Shown one piece after another: positions 32,591-41,315 of a DNA stretch of 64,000 nt. The position numbers were made by a program, and so were the translations under genes. Every line of letters begins with the position of its first letter. The stretch's first letter is position 1. The notes below the pieces were generated by a model. It did not search any database, was not told the DNA's origin, and saw only the letters and a program-made list of their open reading frames with translations. This DNA comes from Kitasatospora albolonga (GTDB lineage: Bacteria; Actinomycetota; Actinomycetes; Streptomycetales; Streptomycetaceae). The stretch spans positions 1,358,001 to 1,422,000 of the forward strand of contig CP020563.1 in NCBI GenBank assembly GCA_002082585.1. The letters run 5' to 3'.

Positions 32591-34039
32591 ATGACCCACG
32601 CACCGAATCCGGACCCGGCGACTCCCTGGGCGGCGCTCGGCGGCGATCCGGCCCTGCTGGAACGTGTGGCCCCGCCGGGGCAGGCGGAGAGCGCGGGCGC
32701 GGACAGGGCCGACGGACCGACAGGGCTGCTGGGCGCGCGGCTGCCCGTCCTGGAGCTGGCCCGTTCCACCGTCGCGGTCTGCGCGCTGGCGGCGGCGGAG
32801 CTGGCCGCGCTGCGGACCGGCGGCCCGGTCCCCCGGGTCCGCGTGGACAACGGTGCGGTGGCAACGGCCTTCGTCAGCGAGCGGCACCTGCGGATCGACG
32901 GGCGGCCCCCGGTCTCCTTCGCCCCGCTCTCCCGCTTCTGGCGCACGTCCGACGGCTGGGTGCGCACCCACGCCAACTACCCGCACCACCGCGCGCGCCT
33001 GCTCACCGCCCTGGGGCTGCCCGGGGACACCGGGCCGGAGGCCGTGGCGGAGGCGTTCGCGCGGTGGCGGGCGGTGGAGGCCGAGGAGGCGGTGTACGCG
33101 GCGGGCGGTCTCGCTGTCGCGCTCAGGTCCCCGGCGGAGTGGGCCGCGCACCCCCAGGGCGCCGCTGTCGCCGCCCGCCCGCTGCTGACCCTGGACCGGA
33201 CGGGCGCCCCCCGCGCACCGCGCCGGTTCACCGCACCGGACGCCCCGCCCGGTGCACCCGCCGCCGGTCTGCGGGTCCTGGACCTCACCCGGGTCATCGC
33301 CGGTCCGGTCGCCACGCGCACCCTCGCGCTGCTGGGCGCGGACGTGCTGCGGGTGGACGCGCCGCAGCTGCCGGAGAGCCAGGACGCGCACAGCGACACG
33401 GGGTTCGGCAAGCGGTCGGCCCTGCTGGACCTGCGGGCACGGGCGGACCGGGCGGCCTTCGAGGAGCTGCTCGGCTCGGCCGACGTCCTGGTCACCGGCT
33501 ACCGCCCGGGGGCGCTGGACGCGTACGGGCTGGGTGCCGACGCGCTGGCCGGGCGCCACCCCGGTCTGGTGGTCGCCCAGCTGTCGGCCTGGGGCACCGG
33601 GGGGCCGTGGCGGGGGCGGCGCGGCTTCGACAGCCTCGTCCAGGTGGCCACCGGCATCGCGGCGGTGGAGGGCGGCCAGCGGGAGCCCGGCGCCCTGCCC
33701 GCCCAGGCGCTCGACCACGGAACCGGCTACCTGCTGGCGGCGGGGGTCCTGCGGGCGGTGACGGAACAGACCCGGGAAGGCGGTGCCCGGCTGCTGCGGG
33801 CCTCGCTCGCCGGAACCGCTCACTGGCTGCTGAGCGGCCCCCGCAGAGCCGTAGCGCCCGCCGCCCCCGCCTCGTACGACCCTGCCGTCCACCTCACCAC
33901 CTCGGACAGCCCGCTGGGCGAACTCCGCCACGCCCGGTGCCCCGTGACACCCCCGGGCGGCGGCCCCGCCGACTGGCCGAGCCCGCCGGGACGCCTCGGC
34001 ACGGACGCTCCCCGGTGGCGTACGGCCGCTACGGCGTGA
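32591..34039 (+). CDS. Class III CoA transferase (CaiB/BaiF family)
   Basis: 482 residues. The second half shows family motifs: AGLRVLDLTRVIAGPVATRTLALLGADVLRVDAP, LLDLRARADRAAFEELL, VLVTGYRPGALDAYGLGA, GTGGPWRGRRGFDSLVQVATGIA. An N-terminal half of similar size looks like a second, more diverged copy (FWRTSDGWVRTHANYPHHRARLLTAL). The acyl donor and acceptor are unknown. ATG at 32591 has CATAGT 6 nt upstream, so it may be leaderless. Its end overlaps the convergent lysoplasmalogenase gene by 11 bp. Confidence 0.85.
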   Translation: MTHAPNPDPATPWAALGGDPALLERVAPPGQAESAGADRADGPTGLLGARLPVLELARSTVAVCALAAAELAALRTGGPVPRVRVDNGAVATAFVSERHLRIDGRPPVSFAPLSRFWRTSDGWVRTHANYPHHRARLLTALGLPGDTGPEAVAEAFARWRAVEAEEAVYAAGGLAVALRSPAEWAAHPQGAAVAARPLLTLDRTGAPRAPRRFTAPDAPPGAPAAGLRVLDLTRVIAGPVATRTLALLGADVLRVDAPQLPESQDAHSDTGFGKRSALLDLRARADRAAFEELLGSADVLVTGYRPGALDAYGLGADALAGRHPGLVVAQLSAWGTGGPWRGRRGFDSLVQVATGIAAVEGGQREPGALPAQALDHGTGYLLAAGVLRAVTEQTREGGARLLRASLAGTAHWLLSGPRRAVAPAAPASYDPAVHLTTSDSPLGELRHARCPVTPPGGGPADWPSPPGRLGTDAPRWRTAATA

Positions 34040-34751
34040 GGGCCGGGGAGGCGGCCCGTGCCCTCGCCCCCGCCCCGAGCACACCGAGGGCCAGCAGGAG
34101 CTGGGCGGCGATGTAGGTGAGCATCACCCAGAAGTCGGGGGCGGGCAGCCGGGGCCACTCGGCGATACCGGTGGCGATGAGGGCGTCGGAGAGCAGGAAG
34201 AGCGCCCCGCCGGCCGCCGCGTACCGGCCGAGGACACCGGCCCGCCACGCCATCGCGGTGAGCAGCACGCTGTATCCGGCCACCGGAACGCGCAGCTCCG
34301 CCGGGAGGTCGGACCAGATCAGCACGAGGAAGACGGCGAGCACGAGGACGTATCCGATCGCCGTCACCAGGGACGCGCGCGCCCGGCCCCCGTCCCGGTC
34401 CCGGTCTCGGCCGAAGAGCGTCAGATAGCAGACATGGCCGAGGGCGAAGGAGCCCATCCCGAGGAGGAACGCCAGGTCGTTGTCGGCGAGCAGGAACACA
34501 TCCCCGCCCCACCCGAACAACAGGGCGACGACCAGCAGCCGGGGCCCGCCCCGGACGGCGGCGTACCCGGCGAGCAGCGGCATCAGCAGCGGTTTGGCGA
34601 CCAGATGGACGGTGTCGAGCCCGGCGAGGAGCCCGGCCAGGTCGACGGCGGCGGCGAGGAGGAAGGCGAGGAGCAGGGGCCGGGCGAACCGCTCGGCCCC
34701 CCGTGCGGTGGCGCCCTCCGAACGGCCGGGACGGGACGCCGTGGCGCTCAT
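34029..34751 (-). CDS. YhhN/TMEM86-family lysoplasmalogenase
   Basis: 240 residues, about eight membrane helices. Family signature residues are in AKPLLMPLLAGYAA, LLFGWGGDVFLLADND (Asp pair), GMGSFALGHVCYL and FLLSDALIA. YhhN/TMEM86 proteins hydrolyse the vinyl-ether bond of lysoplasmalogens. ATG at 34751 overlaps the stop of the upstream hydroxylase-family gene (ATGA, 34748-34751), so the two are translationally coupled. Confidence 0.88.
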   Translation of the reverse strand: MSATASRPGRSEGATARGAERFARPLLLAFLLAAAVDLAGLLAGLDTVHLVAKPLLMPLLAGYAAVRGGPRLLVVALLFGWGGDVFLLADNDLAFLLGMGSFALGHVCYLTLFGRDRDRDGGRARASLVTAIGYVLVLAVFLVLIWSDLPAELRVPVAGYSVLLTAMAWRAGVLGRYAAAGGALFLLSDALIATGIAEWPRLPAPDFWVMLTYIAAQLLLALGVLGAGARARAASPALTP

Positions 34752-35710
34752 CGGGTGTGCTCCGGGGCGGGGACGGTGGTGGAGGCGACGGCGGGTACGG
34801 GGGTGGGCGCGGGTGCCTCGACAGGTACGGCAGCGGATGCGGGAGCTTCGCCGGACACAGGCGCGGCCTCCGGTTTCGGCGCGGGCTGCCACCCCGGCCC
34901 CCGGAAGACCCGCCCGGCGCGCTCGCTCCAGCTCCGCGCGGCCCGGACGTCCCGGGCGATGGCCGCGTACTCATGGGTGGCGACGCGCAGTGGGTTGTGG
35001 GTGGAGATGTTCTTGGTGAGCCCGTAGACGGGCCGCTCGGTCTCGGCCGCGAAGGAGCCGAACATCCGGTCCCAGATGATCAGGATGCCGCCGTAGTTGC
35101 GGTCCAGGTAGCTGCCCTGCGAGGCGTGGTGGACGCGGTGGTGGGAGGGCGTGTTGAGGACGTACTCGAAGGGGCGCGGGAGCTTGCCGACCCGCTCGGT
35201 GTGGACCCAGAACTGGTAGACGAGGTTGGCCGACTGGCAGAACGCGAGCGCCGCCGGGTGCACCCCGCAGGCGATCAGCGGCAGGTAGAAGGGCCAGACG
35301 GTGGCGGAGGTCCAGGGCTGGCGGAGCGCGGTGGTGAGGTTGAACTTGCGGCTGGAGTGGTGGACCACATGGCAGGCCCACAGGATGCGGATGACGTGGT
35401 GGCCGCGGTGGGACCAGTAGTAGAAGAAGTCCTGGGCGAGGAGCATCAGCAGGACGGTCCACCACAGCACGGGCACCCGCAGCGGCGTCAGCTCGTAGAC
35501 GCCCATGTAGATGGCGAGGACGGGGATCTTCCACAGCAGGTCGAACCCGAGGCTGCCGAGCCCCATGGTGACGCTGGTGGCGGCGTCCTTGGTGTCGTAT
35601 CCGGCGGCGTCCTCGTCCGGATGGAAGCGGTAGCTGACCATCTCGATCACGGTGAGCAGCACGAAGGCCGGTATTGACCACAGCACGACATCGGGCAGGT
35701 TCGGCTCCAT
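34748..35710 (-). CDS. Fatty acid hydroxylase / sterol desaturase-family di-iron enzyme
   Basis: 320 residues with 4-5 membrane helices and the three His boxes of the superfamily: HRGHH, HVVHHSS and HRVHH, plus HTERVGKLP. The C-terminal 60 residues are Pro/Ala/Val-rich and probably disordered. Members include C4-sterol oxidase, carotene hydroxylase and alkylglycerol monooxygenase (TMEM195). Coupling to a lysoplasmalogenase gene favours an ether-lipid substrate (inference). Confidence 0.85.
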   Translation of the reverse strand: MEPNLPDVVLWSIPAFVLLTVIEMVSYRFHPDEDAAGYDTKDAATSVTMGLGSLGFDLLWKIPVLAIYMGVYELTPLRVPVLWWTVLLMLLAQDFFYYWSHRGHHVIRILWACHVVHHSSRKFNLTTALRQPWTSATVWPFYLPLIACGVHPAALAFCQSANLVYQFWVHTERVGKLPRPFEYVLNTPSHHRVHHASQGSYLDRNYGGILIIWDRMFGSFAAETERPVYGLTKNISTHNPLRVATHEYAAIARDVRAARSWSERAGRVFRGPGWQPAPKPEAAPVSGEAPASAAVPVEAPAPTPVPAVASTTVPAPEHTR

Positions 35711-35773
35711 GCGAGCACCGTAGGGCCGCCGGTCGGTGAGGGCTAGAGGTTGTTACCCACAAGTATGCGAGAC

Positions 35774-35806
35774 CTGCTGTCAGCAGTCTTTGGCACCTTC
35801 TGCCAA
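35774..35806 (+). promoter_or_regulatory. Two palindromes upstream of the NACHT gene
   Basis: CTGCTG-T-CAGCAG (35774-35786) and TTGGCA-CCTTC-TGCCAA (35790-35806) are perfect inverted repeats 55-87 bp before the GTG of the NACHT gene, in the spacer with the divergent hydroxylase gene. Candidate operators. Confidence 0.45.
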
Positions 35807-35860
35807 GGCGCCGGGCCGTAGGATTTCCGGAACGCGTGTCGCCGAGGGGGAGGAACGCAC

Positions 35861-38800
35861 GTGTCCGGTACGGAAGTTGCGCTGATTCGGCTGGCCACGA
35901 CGGTGGCCGGAGCGGCGGCGAAGGCCCTGCTGACCCCGAGGCCGGGCGCGGGCCTGGTGACGGACCCGGTCCGTCCGCTCCCCCGCCCGCCGAAGCCGGA
36001 CCGGCTGGCGAAGGTGCTGGCGGCCCGTATGGCGGAGTCGTACGCGGACCTCCCCGAGCACGAACGGCTGGCCGCGCTCACCTCCGTACAGGACACGTTC
36101 GCGGCCGACGTCCTGGATACCGACCGGCTGTTCGCGGCGGAGCTGGCCCCGGGGAGGCTGCGCGCCGAGCTGTCGTCCCCCGCCTCCGGACTCTCGGCCC
36201 GCGCCTGCGACCTGTACGAGGACCTCCTCGGCCGCTGCTGTACGCACCTGGTGGAGCAGCTGACCGCCCACCCGTCGTTCGCGGCGCGGGCGGCGGTGGA
36301 GCAGGTCCGGGCGGAGGGGCGGACGCGGGAGCTGGTGGAGGACGTACGGGACCGGGTCGGCCCGCGCCCGGACGCGGCGGACCTGGAGTTCGAGGAGCGG
36401 TACGCGGAGTTCGTGGCGACGGCCAACAGCCGGGTGGAGCTGTTCGGGCTGACACTGGGGCGGTCGGCGGGCGGGTGGCCGCTGGAGACGGCGTACATCG
36501 GTCTGGAGGTCAGCGGGGAGTACGGGACTGCGGATTTGCTGGGTCTGGATCACCCGGTCCGGACCACGGTCAGGGTCGAACAGGCCCTCGGTGAGCGGAA
36601 CCGGCTCCTGCTGCGCGGACCGGCCGGTTCCGGCAAGAGCACGCTGGTGCAGTGGCTGGCGCTGAACGCGGCCCGGCAGTCGTTCGGGGACGAGCTGGCG
36701 GGCTGGAACCGGTGCGTCCCCTTCGTCCTGCGGCTCCGCGCCTTCACGGCCCTCGATGTGCTGCCCGCCCCGGCGGACTTCCTGCGCGCCACCGGTGTAC
36801 CGCTGCACGGATCGGCCCCGGCGGGCTGGGCGGACCGGCTGATGCGGCAGGGCCGGGCGCTGGTGCTGGTGGACGGGGTCGACGAGGTGCCGGACCGGCT
36901 GCGCAAGCGCACGGAACGCTGGCTGAAGGACCTGCTCGCCGCCTACCCCCGGCCCAAGTACGTGGTGACGACCCGCCCCTCCGCCGTCCCCGAGACCTGG
37001 CTCTCCGCCTCCGGCTTCGAGCCGCACACCCTGCTGGCGATGCGCCAGGAGGACGTACGCGCGTTCATCGGCCACTGGCACCGGGCGGCGAGGTCGGAGT
37101 GCGGGTCCGAGGAGGAGCGCGCCGAGCTGGACCGTTACGAGAACGCGCTCCGCCGGGCCGTCGGCACCCGCCGGGACCTGGGCCTCCTGGCGACGAACCC
37201 GCTGATGTGCGCCCTGCTCTGCGCGCTGAACCGGGACCGCCGGATGCAGCTGCCCCGGGCCCGTAAGGAGCTGTACGACGCGGCGCTGGACATGCTGCTG
37301 GTGCGGCGCGACACGGAGCGCGAGATCGCCGGGGTGGAGGGCGTCGACCTGACCCGCGAGGAGCAGACGGCGCTGCTCCAGCGGCTGGCGTACTGGCTGA
37401 TCCGCAACGGTCTGGTCGAGGCGCGGCAGGACGAGGCGGTGGGCCTGCTCACCGACTGGCTGCGGTCCATGTCCCAGGTGCGGGGCACGCCTGACCAGGT
37501 CTTCGCCCATCTCCTCAACCGCAGCGGCCTCCTCCGCGAACCGGCCCCGGGCTCGGTGGGGTTCGTCCACCGGACGTTCCAGGACTACCTGGGCGCGAAG
37601 GCCGCGGTGGAGGCCCGCGACTTCGGCGTCCTGGTCCGCCACGCCCATGAGGACCAGTGGGACGACGTGGTCCAGATGGCGGTGGGGCACGCCCGGCCGG
37701 ACGAACGGGCGGTGCTGTTGCGGGGGCTGCTGGAGCGGGCGGACCGGGAGCCGGAGCACGGGCACCGGCTGGTGCTGCTGGCGGCGGGGAGCCTGGCCCA
37801 TGCGCCGGAGCTCGATCCTGGGGTGCGGGAGGAGGTGGAGGAGCGGACGGCGGGGCTGTTGCCGCCGGATGGGGAGGAGAGCATTCGCGAACTGGCCAAG
37901 GTGGGCGATCTGGCGGTGGAGCTGCTGGCGTCGATGGTGGACGGCTTGACCCAGCGAGAATCGGTCGCGGTCCTACGGACAGCCTCAGCGGTGGGCAACG
38001 AATCGGCGTACGAACTCGTCAAGCAGTTCCGGGACGACACCCGCTATCAGGTTGCTCAGGAAATCTCCGTCTCGTGGCAGCACTTCGACGCGGACCTCTT
38101 CGCGCGGGAGGTCATGGTCGCCCAGAGATGGGACAACGCCTACGTCATGGTCACGACGTCCGCACAGCTCTCCGCACTCCGGTACATCCCGTATGCCCAG
38201 AACGTGCAGGTGCTGGGCGACCACCCCGATCTCTCCGCGCTGTGGTCCCGGACGGAGACGAAACGGGTGTCCGTCTTCCGTAACGATGAACTCATCGACC
38301 TCCAGCCGTTGTCCCGGATGCCTCAGGTCACCCACATCTACCTGTATCGCTGCGCGACAGTTCAGGACATCGCTCCCCTGGTGCGGCCAGGGCTGAAGCG
38401 GCTCTCCTTCGTCGGCCTTCACGCGGCACTCGATCTCGCGCCGCTGAGCGATATGCCAGACCTCGATTGGCTGACGCTCGGCCATGCCACGGAGGAGCTA
38501 CCTGTCTGCGAGCAGGTGACCTACCTCTGTCTGCTGCGCGAATCCGCATGCCTGCCGCTGACAGACCTCGGCAGTCGCTGCCCGCGCCTCGAACGCGTGG
38601 AGCTCTACGCCCCGGCCCACATGGAACAGCTCGACTCCGCAGCATCACTGTTCGGACTGGCCCAGCTGAACCTCAGCGCCATGAACCGCGTCGACCTGCT
38701 CCGACTGGCACCCCTCAGTCGGCTGAACAGGCTGGTCCTGAACAACTGCGACCCGACCGATCTCGCTCCGCTGGCCGTCCTCCCCGCTCTCACCACCCTT

Positions 38801-38938
38801 GCCATCCACGGAAACCAGGGCACTCACGACCTCACCCCCCTCGCCGCCTGCGAGAACCTGACGATCCGCCTGGCCCACGACACCCACGCCACCGGCACCC
38901 ACCTCTTCCCGCCCGAGCGCATCATCCGCCTCCCCTGA
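35861..38938 (+). CDS. NACHT-LRR STAND NTPase (candidate anti-phage protein)
   Basis: 1025 residues. N-terminal helical domain 1-200 (VSGTEVALIRLATTVAGAAAK), similar in feel to the NACHT N-terminal helical domains of actinobacteria. NACHT core: Walker A GPAGSGKST at 253-261, Walker B LVLVDGVDEVP at 335-345, sensor-like VVTTRPSA near 370, GLLATNPLMCALLC and FVHRTFQDYLGAKA (about 570). C-terminal Leu-rich repeats about 780-1010 (LDLAPLSDMPDLDWLTLG, LDLAPLSRLNRLVL-like units of about 20-23 residues). Bacterial NACHT proteins oligomerise on sensing phage and kill the cell. GTG start with gggggagga 8 bp upstream. Single gene; the effector, if any, must be the N-terminal domain. Confidence 0.92.
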   Translation: MSGTEVALIRLATTVAGAAAKALLTPRPGAGLVTDPVRPLPRPPKPDRLAKVLAARMAESYADLPEHERLAALTSVQDTFAADVLDTDRLFAAELAPGRLRAELSSPASGLSARACDLYEDLLGRCCTHLVEQLTAHPSFAARAAVEQVRAEGRTRELVEDVRDRVGPRPDAADLEFEERYAEFVATANSRVELFGLTLGRSAGGWPLETAYIGLEVSGEYGTADLLGLDHPVRTTVRVEQALGERNRLLLRGPAGSGKSTLVQWLALNAARQSFGDELAGWNRCVPFVLRLRAFTALDVLPAPADFLRATGVPLHGSAPAGWADRLMRQGRALVLVDGVDEVPDRLRKRTERWLKDLLAAYPRPKYVVTTRPSAVPETWLSASGFEPHTLLAMRQEDVRAFIGHWHRAARSECGSEEERAELDRYENALRRAVGTRRDLGLLATNPLMCALLCALNRDRRMQLPRARKELYDAALDMLLVRRDTEREIAGVEGVDLTREEQTALLQRLAYWLIRNGLVEARQDEAVGLLTDWLRSMSQVRGTPDQVFAHLLNRSGLLREPAPGSVGFVHRTFQDYLGAKAAVEARDFGVLVRHAHEDQWDDVVQMAVGHARPDERAVLLRGLLERADREPEHGHRLVLLAAGSLAHAPELDPGVREEVEERTAGLLPPDGEESIRELAKVGDLAVELLASMVDGLTQRESVAVLRTASAVGNESAYELVKQFRDDTRYQVAQEISVSWQHFDADLFAREVMVAQRWDNAYVMVTTSAQLSALRYIPYAQNVQVLGDHPDLSALWSRTETKRVSVFRNDELIDLQPLSRMPQVTHIYLYRCATVQDIAPLVRPGLKRLSFVGLHAALDLAPLSDMPDLDWLTLGHATEELPVCEQVTYLCLLRESACLPLTDLGSRCPRLERVELYAPAHMEQLDSAASLFGLAQLNLSAMNRVDLLRLAPLSRLNRLVLNNCDPTDLAPLAVLPALTTLAIHGNQGTHDLTPLAACENLTIRLAHDTHATGTHLFPPERIIRLP

Positions 38939-38983
38939 CCCACCCCAGGGCGCACCGAATAGGGGACTGTCAGTCATGGCCCG

Positions 38984-38989
38984 TATTCT
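38984..38989 (+). promoter_or_regulatory. Leaderless -10 element of the exonuclease gene
   Basis: TATTCT ends 8 nt before the ATG at 38998; no Shine-Dalgarno. The gene thus has its own promoter separate from the NACHT gene, whose stop is 59 bp upstream. Confidence 0.5.
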
Positions 38990-38997
38990 CTGTGACC

Positions 38998-40023
38998 ATG
39001 CTCGACGACCGCCAGACAGCCGCACCGTGGCCGACCGCCTACCCCCAGGGGTACGCGGTCGTCGACGTGGAGACCACCGGCCTCGCCCGGGACGACCGGA
39101 TCGTGTCCGCCGCCGTCTACCGGCTGGACGCCCTGGGCAATGTCGAGGACCACTGGTACACGCTGGTGAATCCGCAGCGGGACCCCGGTCCCGTCTGGAT
39201 TCACGGGCTGACGACCGACGTGCTGGAAGGCGCGCCGCTCTTCCCCGACGTGGCCGCCGAGCTGTCGGCGCGGCTCTCCGACCGGGTGCTCGTCGCGCAC
39301 AACGCGGCGTTCGACTGGTCGATGATCGCCCGGGAGTACGCGCGCGCCTCGGTGATCGCCCCCGTCGAGCAGCGGCTCTGCACGATCGCGCTCGCCAAGG
39401 AGCTGCGGCTGCCGCTGCCCAACCACAAGCTGGCCTCGCTCGCCGCCCACTTCGGCGTCGTCCAGCAGAACGCCCACCACGCCCTGGACGACGCCCGGGT
39501 GCTGGCCGAGGCGTTCCGGCCGAGTCTGCACGCGGCGGCCCGGGACGGGGTGCGGCTGCCGTTGCTGGAGTGCCGGCCGCTGACCGAGTGGTCCGACTCC
39601 CCCGTCACCCCGCGCGTCGGGTATCAGCCCGCGCGGCAGCCGAACAGCTGGCGGCCCTCGCGGAAGCGGCCGGCCTGCCCGTATCCCAATCCGGGGCGGT
39701 ACGAGAAGGAGAAGCCGCTCAAGCAGGGGATGCGGGTGGCGTTCTCCGGGGACACCTCGGTCGACCGGGAGCTGCTGGAGGACCGGGCGGTGGAGGCGGG
39801 TCTGCATGTGGCGACCAGCGTGTCGCGGCTGACCAGTCTGCTGGTGACCAACGACCCGGACTCGGCGACGTCCAAGACGCAGAAGGCGAAGTCGTTCGGG
39901 ACGCCGATCGTGGACGAGAGCGCCTTCACCCATCTGCTGCGCGATGTGGCCCCCGCCGACGGGGCCGCGCTGCCCCGGCAGGCCACCCCGCCGCCGTCGG
40001 AGGCCACCCCGTCATCGGAGTGA
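38998..40023 (+). CDS. DEDDh 3'-5' exonuclease with BRCT domain
   Basis: 341 residues. Exonuclease domain 15-170: ExoI VVDVETTGLA (D, E), ExoII LVAHNAAFDWSMI (D), ExoIII HHALDDARVLAEAF (H and D of DEDDh). A C-terminal BRCT-like domain about 245-320 (KQGMRVAFSGDTSVDRELLE, VTNDPDSATSKTQKA, GTPIVDESAFTHLL), as in the DNA polymerase III epsilon-like proteins of actinobacteria. It probably processes 3' ends in repair. The tail is Pro/Ser-rich. It follows the NACHT gene but has its own start signals and is a widespread core gene, so a shared defence role is doubtful. Confidence 0.9.
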   Translation: MLDDRQTAAPWPTAYPQGYAVVDVETTGLARDDRIVSAAVYRLDALGNVEDHWYTLVNPQRDPGPVWIHGLTTDVLEGAPLFPDVAAELSARLSDRVLVAHNAAFDWSMIAREYARASVIAPVEQRLCTIALAKELRLPLPNHKLASLAAHFGVVQQNAHHALDDARVLAEAFRPSLHAAARDGVRLPLLECRPLTEWSDSPVTPRVGYQPARQPNSWRPSRKRPACPYPNPGRYEKEKPLKQGMRVAFSGDTSVDRELLEDRAVEAGLHVATSVSRLTSLLVTNDPDSATSKTQKAKSFGTPIVDESAFTHLLRDVAPADGAALPRQATPPPSEATPSSE

Positions 40024-40101
40024 ACCGGCCGCGACTCGCCCGCCGCCCGCTCGCCCGCCGCCCGCTCGCCCGCCGTCGCCGGGCGTCCCACCCTGTGGCG
40101 C

Positions 40102-40335
40102 ATGGCACGTTGTGAGGTTTGCGGAAACGACTACGGCATGTCCTTCGAGGTGCACGCACAGGGTGCGGTGCACGTCTTCGACTGCTTCTCCTGCGCCATC
40201 CACCGCATGGCGCCGATCTGCGAGCACTGCCGGGTCCAGGTGATCGGGCAGGGCGTCGAGGCCGACGGGCACTGGTACTGCGGCGCCCACTGCGCCCGCG
40301 CCGAGGGGAAGGCGGGCATCGTGGACAAAGTGTGA
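40102..40335 (+). CDS. Small Cys-rich zinc-ribbon / LIM-like protein
   Basis: 77 residues with eight or nine Cys in pairs: C4-x2-C7 (CEVCGND), C28-x2-C31 (CFSCAIH), C40-x2-C43 (CEHCRV) and C60-x3-C64 (CGAHC), plus conserved His. The spacing would hold two zinc ions, like a miniature LIM or prokaryotic-metallothionein-type fold. No DNA-binding helix is apparent. Function unknown; conserved in streptomycetes as far as I recall. Confidence 0.82.
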   Translation: MARCEVCGNDYGMSFEVHAQGAVHVFDCFSCAIHRMAPICEHCRVQVIGQGVEADGHWYCGAHCARAEGKAGIVDKV

Positions 40336-40404
40336 CGCAACCTCTCGCCGCCGGGCGGCAGCCCCGGCGCCACCCCTGAGTGCCGCACCCCATGGCCCCG
40401 GTTG

Positions 40405-40410
40405 TACGGT
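40405..40410 (+). promoter_or_regulatory. Leaderless -10 element of the SURF1 gene
   Basis: TACGGT ends 6 nt before the GTG at 40417; there is no ribosome site. The hexamer supports the chosen start against an upstream in-frame TTG at 40402. Confidence 0.5.
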
Positions 40411-40416
40411 CATGGG

Positions 40417-41223
40417 GTGTACCGCTTCCTGTTGACCCGGCAGTGGGTTCTCCTCACCCTCCTGGCTTTCGTCCTGATGCCGACGATGGTCGAGCTGGGT
40501 TTCTGGCAGTTCCACCGGCATCAGCACCGGGTCGCGCAGAACGAGCTGATCTCACGGAACCTCAAGGCCGATCCGGCCCCGGTCACCGATCTGACCTCCC
40601 CGGGGCACACCGTCCCGCGGTCCGACTACTGGCGTGCGGTGACCGCGACGGGCACGTTCGACACCGAGCACGAGGTGGTGGTCCGGCGGCGGACGTCGGC
40701 GGACGACAAGATCGGCGTGCATGTGCTGACCCCGCTGGACCTCAAGGACGGCGGTACCGTCCTCGTCAACCGGGGCTGGGTCCCCGCCGCGCCCCACCAG
40801 ACAGCGTTCCCGGATGTACCGCCCGCTCCCCGGGGCGAAGTGACCGTCACCGGGCGGCTCAAGGCGGACGAGACGACCGGCAGCAGCGGGATCAAGGATC
40901 TGGCGGGGCTGCCGGACCGGCAGGTGATGCTGATCAACAGCGAGCAGCAGGCGCATCTGCTCTCCCGCGAGGTCCTCGGCGGGTACATCGAGCAGACCGC
41001 CCCGGAGCCCTCGGGGGGCCTGCCCGAGCAGATCCCCTCCCCCGACGACAGCTCGATCGGCGCGCACATGGCGTACGCCGTCCAGTGGTGGCTGTTCGTC
41101 GCCGCCGTTCCGGTCGGCTGGATCATCCTCGTACGGCGGGAGAAGCGCGACCGCGAGGAGGCCGCCGCCAAGGGTGAGCCGGCCGCCGGTGCCGCCGAGC
41201 AGCCGGAACCCGCGAGCGCCTGA
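40417..41223 (+). CDS. SURF1-family membrane protein
   Basis: 268 residues with membrane helices at both ends (WVLLTLLAFVLMPTMVELGF near the start, WWLFVAAVPVGWIILV near the end) and the SURF1 periplasmic domain between: FWQFHRHQ, VTATGTFDTEHEVVVRRR, VLVNRGWVPA, VTGRLKADE. SURF1 proteins assist cytochrome c oxidase (aa3) haem insertion. The acidic/Ala C-terminal tail is variable. Confidence 0.93.
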   Translation: MYRFLLTRQWVLLTLLAFVLMPTMVELGFWQFHRHQHRVAQNELISRNLKADPAPVTDLTSPGHTVPRSDYWRAVTATGTFDTEHEVVVRRRTSADDKIGVHVLTPLDLKDGGTVLVNRGWVPAAPHQTAFPDVPPAPRGEVTVTGRLKADETTGSSGIKDLAGLPDRQVMLINSEQQAHLLSREVLGGYIEQTAPEPSGGLPEQIPSPDDSSIGAHMAYAVQWWLFVAAVPVGWIILVRREKRDREEAAAKGEPAAGAAEQPEPASA

Positions 41224-41315
41224 AAGCCCCCCGGCCCTGGAAGTCCCCGGCCCTGAGAGTTCCGGCACACCGGTTGGCTGGTTGACGAGGGTCCGGTTCG
41301 GGAAAACGCCAGAGC

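Noticed and set aside
35861..40023. NACHT gene plus DEDDh exonuclease as one defence operon
   Set aside because: The exonuclease has its own -10 element, normal base use and a BRCT domain typical of a core repair protein; a 59-bp gap separates the two. The possibility is left open but not claimed.
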